7,093 bases of DNA. It comes from CAZXSK01 sp964642855. Lineage in GTDB: Bacteria > Planctomycetota > Phycisphaerae > SM23-33. The DNA lies in the NCBI GenBank assembly GCA_964642855.1, contig CAZXSK010000108.1:1-7093 (forward strand), read 5' to 3'. Positions 5,642 through 7,093 of the stretch are shown piece by piece; position 1 is the first letter of the stretch, and the number at the start of each line of letters is the position of its first letter. The position numbers were made by a program, and so were the translations under genes. Under the pieces are notes generated by a model. The model ran no database searches. It saw nothing but the letters and a program-made list of their open reading frames with translations, and was not told the DNA's origin.

Positions 5642-6355
5642 ATGAAGCTATCGGTTGTGATTCCGGTCTACAACGAGCGGGAGACTCTCGAGACGATCGT
5701 CCGGCGGGTACAGGATGTCCCGGTGGACAAGGAAATCGTGCTGGTGGACGACTGCTCCACCGACGGCACGCGCGAGATCCTGGCTGAGCTGGAAAAGCAG
5801 GACAACATCCGCGTGCTGCTCCACGAGGTCAACCAGGGCAAGGGAGCGGCGCTGCGCACCGGCTTCGCCGGCGCCCGCGGGGATATCGTCATCATCCAGG
5901 ACGCCGACCTCGAATACGACCCGGCCGAGTTCCCGAAGGTCATCCAACCGATCCTCGACAACAAGGCCGACGTGGTCTACGGCTCGCGATTCGCAGGCGG
6001 GGAAAGCCACCGCGTGCTGTACTACTGGCACTCGGTGGGCAACCGGTTCCTGACGTTCCTGTCCAATTGCCTGACGAATCTCAACCTGACCGACATGGAA
6101 ACCTGCTACAAGGCCTTCCGGCGCGAGGTCATCCAGGACATCACCATCGAGGAAGACCGCTTCGGCTTCGAGCCGGAGATCACCGCCAAGGTCGCCATCC
6201 GCCGGCTTCGCGTGTACGAAGTGGGCATCAGCTACTCCGGCAGGACGTACGAGGAAGGCAAGAAGATCGGCTGGAAGGACGGCTGCCGCGCGATCTGGTG
6301 CATCCTGAAGTACAACGTCTGGCACAAGGACAAGTCCGCCCGACGAAGCGACTGA
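5642..6355 (+). CDS. GT2-family glycosyltransferase, polyprenyl-phosphate sugar synthase (DPM1)-like
   Basis: The 237-residue protein is a GT-A fold family 2 glycosyltransferase. Visible motifs are the N-terminal nucleotide-binding strand LSVVIPVYNE (3-12), VDDCSTDGT (35-43) with Asp36/Asp37, NQGKGAALRTG (64-74), the metal-binding region QDADLEYDP (86-94) with Asp87 and Asp89, YGSRFAGG (113-120), and the conserved downstream segments METCYKAFRR (152-161), FGFEPE (174-179) and SYSGRTYEEGKKIGWKDG (197-214). This order is typical of dolichol/undecaprenyl-phosphate mannose or glucose synthases, which charge a lipid carrier with a sugar from a nucleotide sugar at the cytoplasmic membrane face. No transmembrane helix is present, as in the short soluble DPM1-type. 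Donor and acceptor are not determinable. AAGGGA lies 5 nt before the ATG. The leader is unusual: a foldback element, hairpin and G-run lie within about 215 bp upstream. The gene ends 62 bp before the convergent small-protein gene. Confidence 0.93.
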   Translation: MKLSVVIPVYNERETLETIVRRVQDVPVDKEIVLVDDCSTDGTREILAELEKQDNIRVLLHEVNQGKGAALRTGFAGARGDIVIIQDADLEYDPAEFPKVIQPILDNKADVVYGSRFAGGESHRVLYYWHSVGNRFLTFLSNCLTNLNLTDMETCYKAFRREVIQDITIEEDRFGFEPEITAKVAIRRLRVYEVGISYSGRTYEEGKKIGWKDGCRAIWCILKYNVWHKDKSARRSD

Positions 6356-6367
6356 CCGCAGGCCCAT

Positions 6368-6383
6368 GGCGATCGCCGGCGAT
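6368..6383. repeat. Overlapping palindromes in the convergent spacer
   Basis: GGCGATCGCC (6368-6377) and ATCGCCGGCGAT (6372-6383) are perfect overlapping palindromes within the 62-bp gap between the converging glycosyltransferase and small membrane protein genes. They may act as a bidirectional transcription barrier or a protein site, but there is no T-run, and GC-rich sequence produces short palindromes by chance. Confidence 0.35.
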
Positions 6384-6417
6384 ACCGGTTTGCAGCGGAC
6401 CATCGGCCCGCTCTCCT

Positions 6418-6762
6418 TCACTGCACCGGTTGCGGGTCCGCCTTTTGTCTCAGCGTCGCAGCCAACTCTCGTGCATCGCAAGGCGTCAGAGGAAACGCCG
6501 TGGAGTCGTAGGAGAGGATACCCCTCTGCGAAACGGCCAGCCCGACGACCTTGCCTTCCCGCGTCGTGGCCACGACGACGCGGAACTTGCCCCGTCTCGG
6601 CCAGGATTGGACCGACCCGAACTCGGCCGACACCGGCCCCCCCAGGAAAACGCCCGTCAGCCCCCTGCACCGGATCGTCATATAAACCATGCACCCCAGA
6701 ATAGCCACCATGACGGGCACGACGACCCAGAATCCGACCTCGCTGGTAAGAGCTGCGATCAT
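6418..6762 (-). CDS. Small single-pass membrane protein, unknown function (downstream gene of coupled pair)
   Basis: The 114-residue protein is not recognised. From ATG 6762 it has one strong transmembrane segment at about residues 10-31 (FWVVVPVMVAILGCMVYMTI region), then a soluble domain rich in beta propensity (GKFRVVVATTREGKVVGLAVS) and a short C-terminal helix with DARELAATLRQKADPQP. The frame opens farther upstream (ATG at 6858), but that extension is an Arg/Gly/Pro-rich shadow of the preceding gene. The 6762 start has GGAG at 7 nt and overlaps the preceding stop as ATGA, so it is preferred. The ATGA overlap predicts translational coupling with the upstream gene and a shared role, perhaps a membrane-associated pair. 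The gene ends 62 bp from the convergent glycosyltransferase. Confidence 0.7.
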   Translation of the reverse strand: MIAALTSEVGFWVVVPVMVAILGCMVYMTIRCRGLTGVFLGGPVSAEFGSVQSWPRRGKFRVVVATTREGKVVGLAVSQRGILSYDSTAFPLTPCDARELAATLRQKADPQPVQ

Positions 6763-7052
6763 CCGGTTTCTCCGCAATTCCCGCGACCTTCGGCTGCGTC
6801 GGCTGCGGCGTCCAGGAGATCGGCCAGAACGTGGGCGTCCCCGGAGGCCAGGGCGCATGCGAAGTCATCGAAGTCAATCCGCACGCAGGCTTCGCCGGCG
6901 CGGTTTCCGCTGCGAACGCGAAACATCGCACCCCCTGTCACGACCGTGCCGGGACGGGGGCTGGCCAGAGCTTTGCGCCTCTGACGCAGTATAACCACGC
7001 CGGAGATGATCCCCGCCGCCACCAGCGCGGCGAAGCCGATGTTGCCAGCCAT
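6759..7052 (-). CDS. Small membrane-anchored protein, unknown function (upstream gene of coupled pair)
   Basis: The 97-residue protein is not recognised. It begins with a hydrophobic segment (about residues 5-22, IGFAALVAAGIISGVVIL) stopped by a basic RQRRK patch, giving an N-terminal anchor with a cytoplasmic remainder. The rest includes a small strand region (GTVVTGGAMFRVR) and an acidic, alanine-rich helix (about residues 58-88, DFDDFACALASGDAHVLADL and following). The frame is open from ATG 7052 to the right window edge, the Shine-Dalgarno before 7052 is weak, and upstream codons (VWLLAD) continue the hydrophobic character, so the true start may lie beyond the window. Its TGA overlaps the next ATG by one ATGA, indicating an operon. 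Confidence 0.55.
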   Translation of the reverse strand: MAGNIGFAALVAAGIISGVVILRQRRKALASPRPGTVVTGGAMFRVRSGNRAGEACVRIDFDDFACALASGDAHVLADLLDAAADAAEGRGNCGETG

Positions 7053-7093
7053 GTCCGCCAGCAGCCAGACTCCAGCGGTCTCTATGTGTCCAT

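Noticed and set aside
6395..6439. Inverted repeat GCGGACC / GGTCCGC as a terminator
   Set aside because: It has a 7-bp stem with a 31-nt loop that extends into the small-protein coding region; too weak in GC-rich DNA.
5648..6931. 427-codon minus-strand frame over the glycosyltransferase
   Set aside because: It is a shadow of the GT2 gene, which carries all family motifs on the plus strand.

Overview
The window is GC-rich throughout and fits a planctomycete-like bacterium, probably a Phycisphaerae-type genome. This is inferred from high GC, the style of the proteins (a large secreted multidomain glycosidase, a lipoprotein with a decayed HAD-like fold, a LOG protein with a histone-like tail) and sparse gene packing. 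No rRNA or other taxonomic marker is present, so the assignment is tentative.

Left block (1-1317): a minus-strand pair, a LOG-family nucleotide hydrolase (237-1172) followed 18 bp later by the start of a major facilitator-type transporter that runs out of the window (1-218). A 145-bp divergent spacer separates the LOG gene from a plus-strand lipoprotein gene (1318-2136) and holds a near-consensus sigma70-type promoter for the latter. The lipoprotein looks like an Ig-like domain plus a HAD-superfamily domain that has lost its motif IV acidic residues.

Centre (2137-5641): a 294-bp convergent spacer carries a perfect 10-bp-stem hairpin and a 10-bp-periodic TGCC array. Next comes a 934-residue exported protein on the minus strand (2431-5235) with a WNEP motif, read here as a clan GH-A-like glycoside hydrolase flanked by beta-rich modules. 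Its start faces a 406-bp divergent spacer. That spacer contains a 161-bp foldback element with terminal inverted repeats and flanking TA dinucleotides (a MITE), then a strong small hairpin merged with a run of eight G.

Right block (5642-7093): a polyprenyl-phosphate-sugar-synthase-like GT2 glycosyltransferase (plus strand), converging on two small translationally coupled membrane-anchored proteins of unknown function (minus strand, ATGA overlap).

The genes do not form one pathway; envelope and carbohydrate functions dominate. The most unusual signals are non-coding: the TA-flanked foldback element just upstream of the glycosyltransferase and the helically phased TGCC array. No new multi-gene defence or biosynthetic system is apparent.
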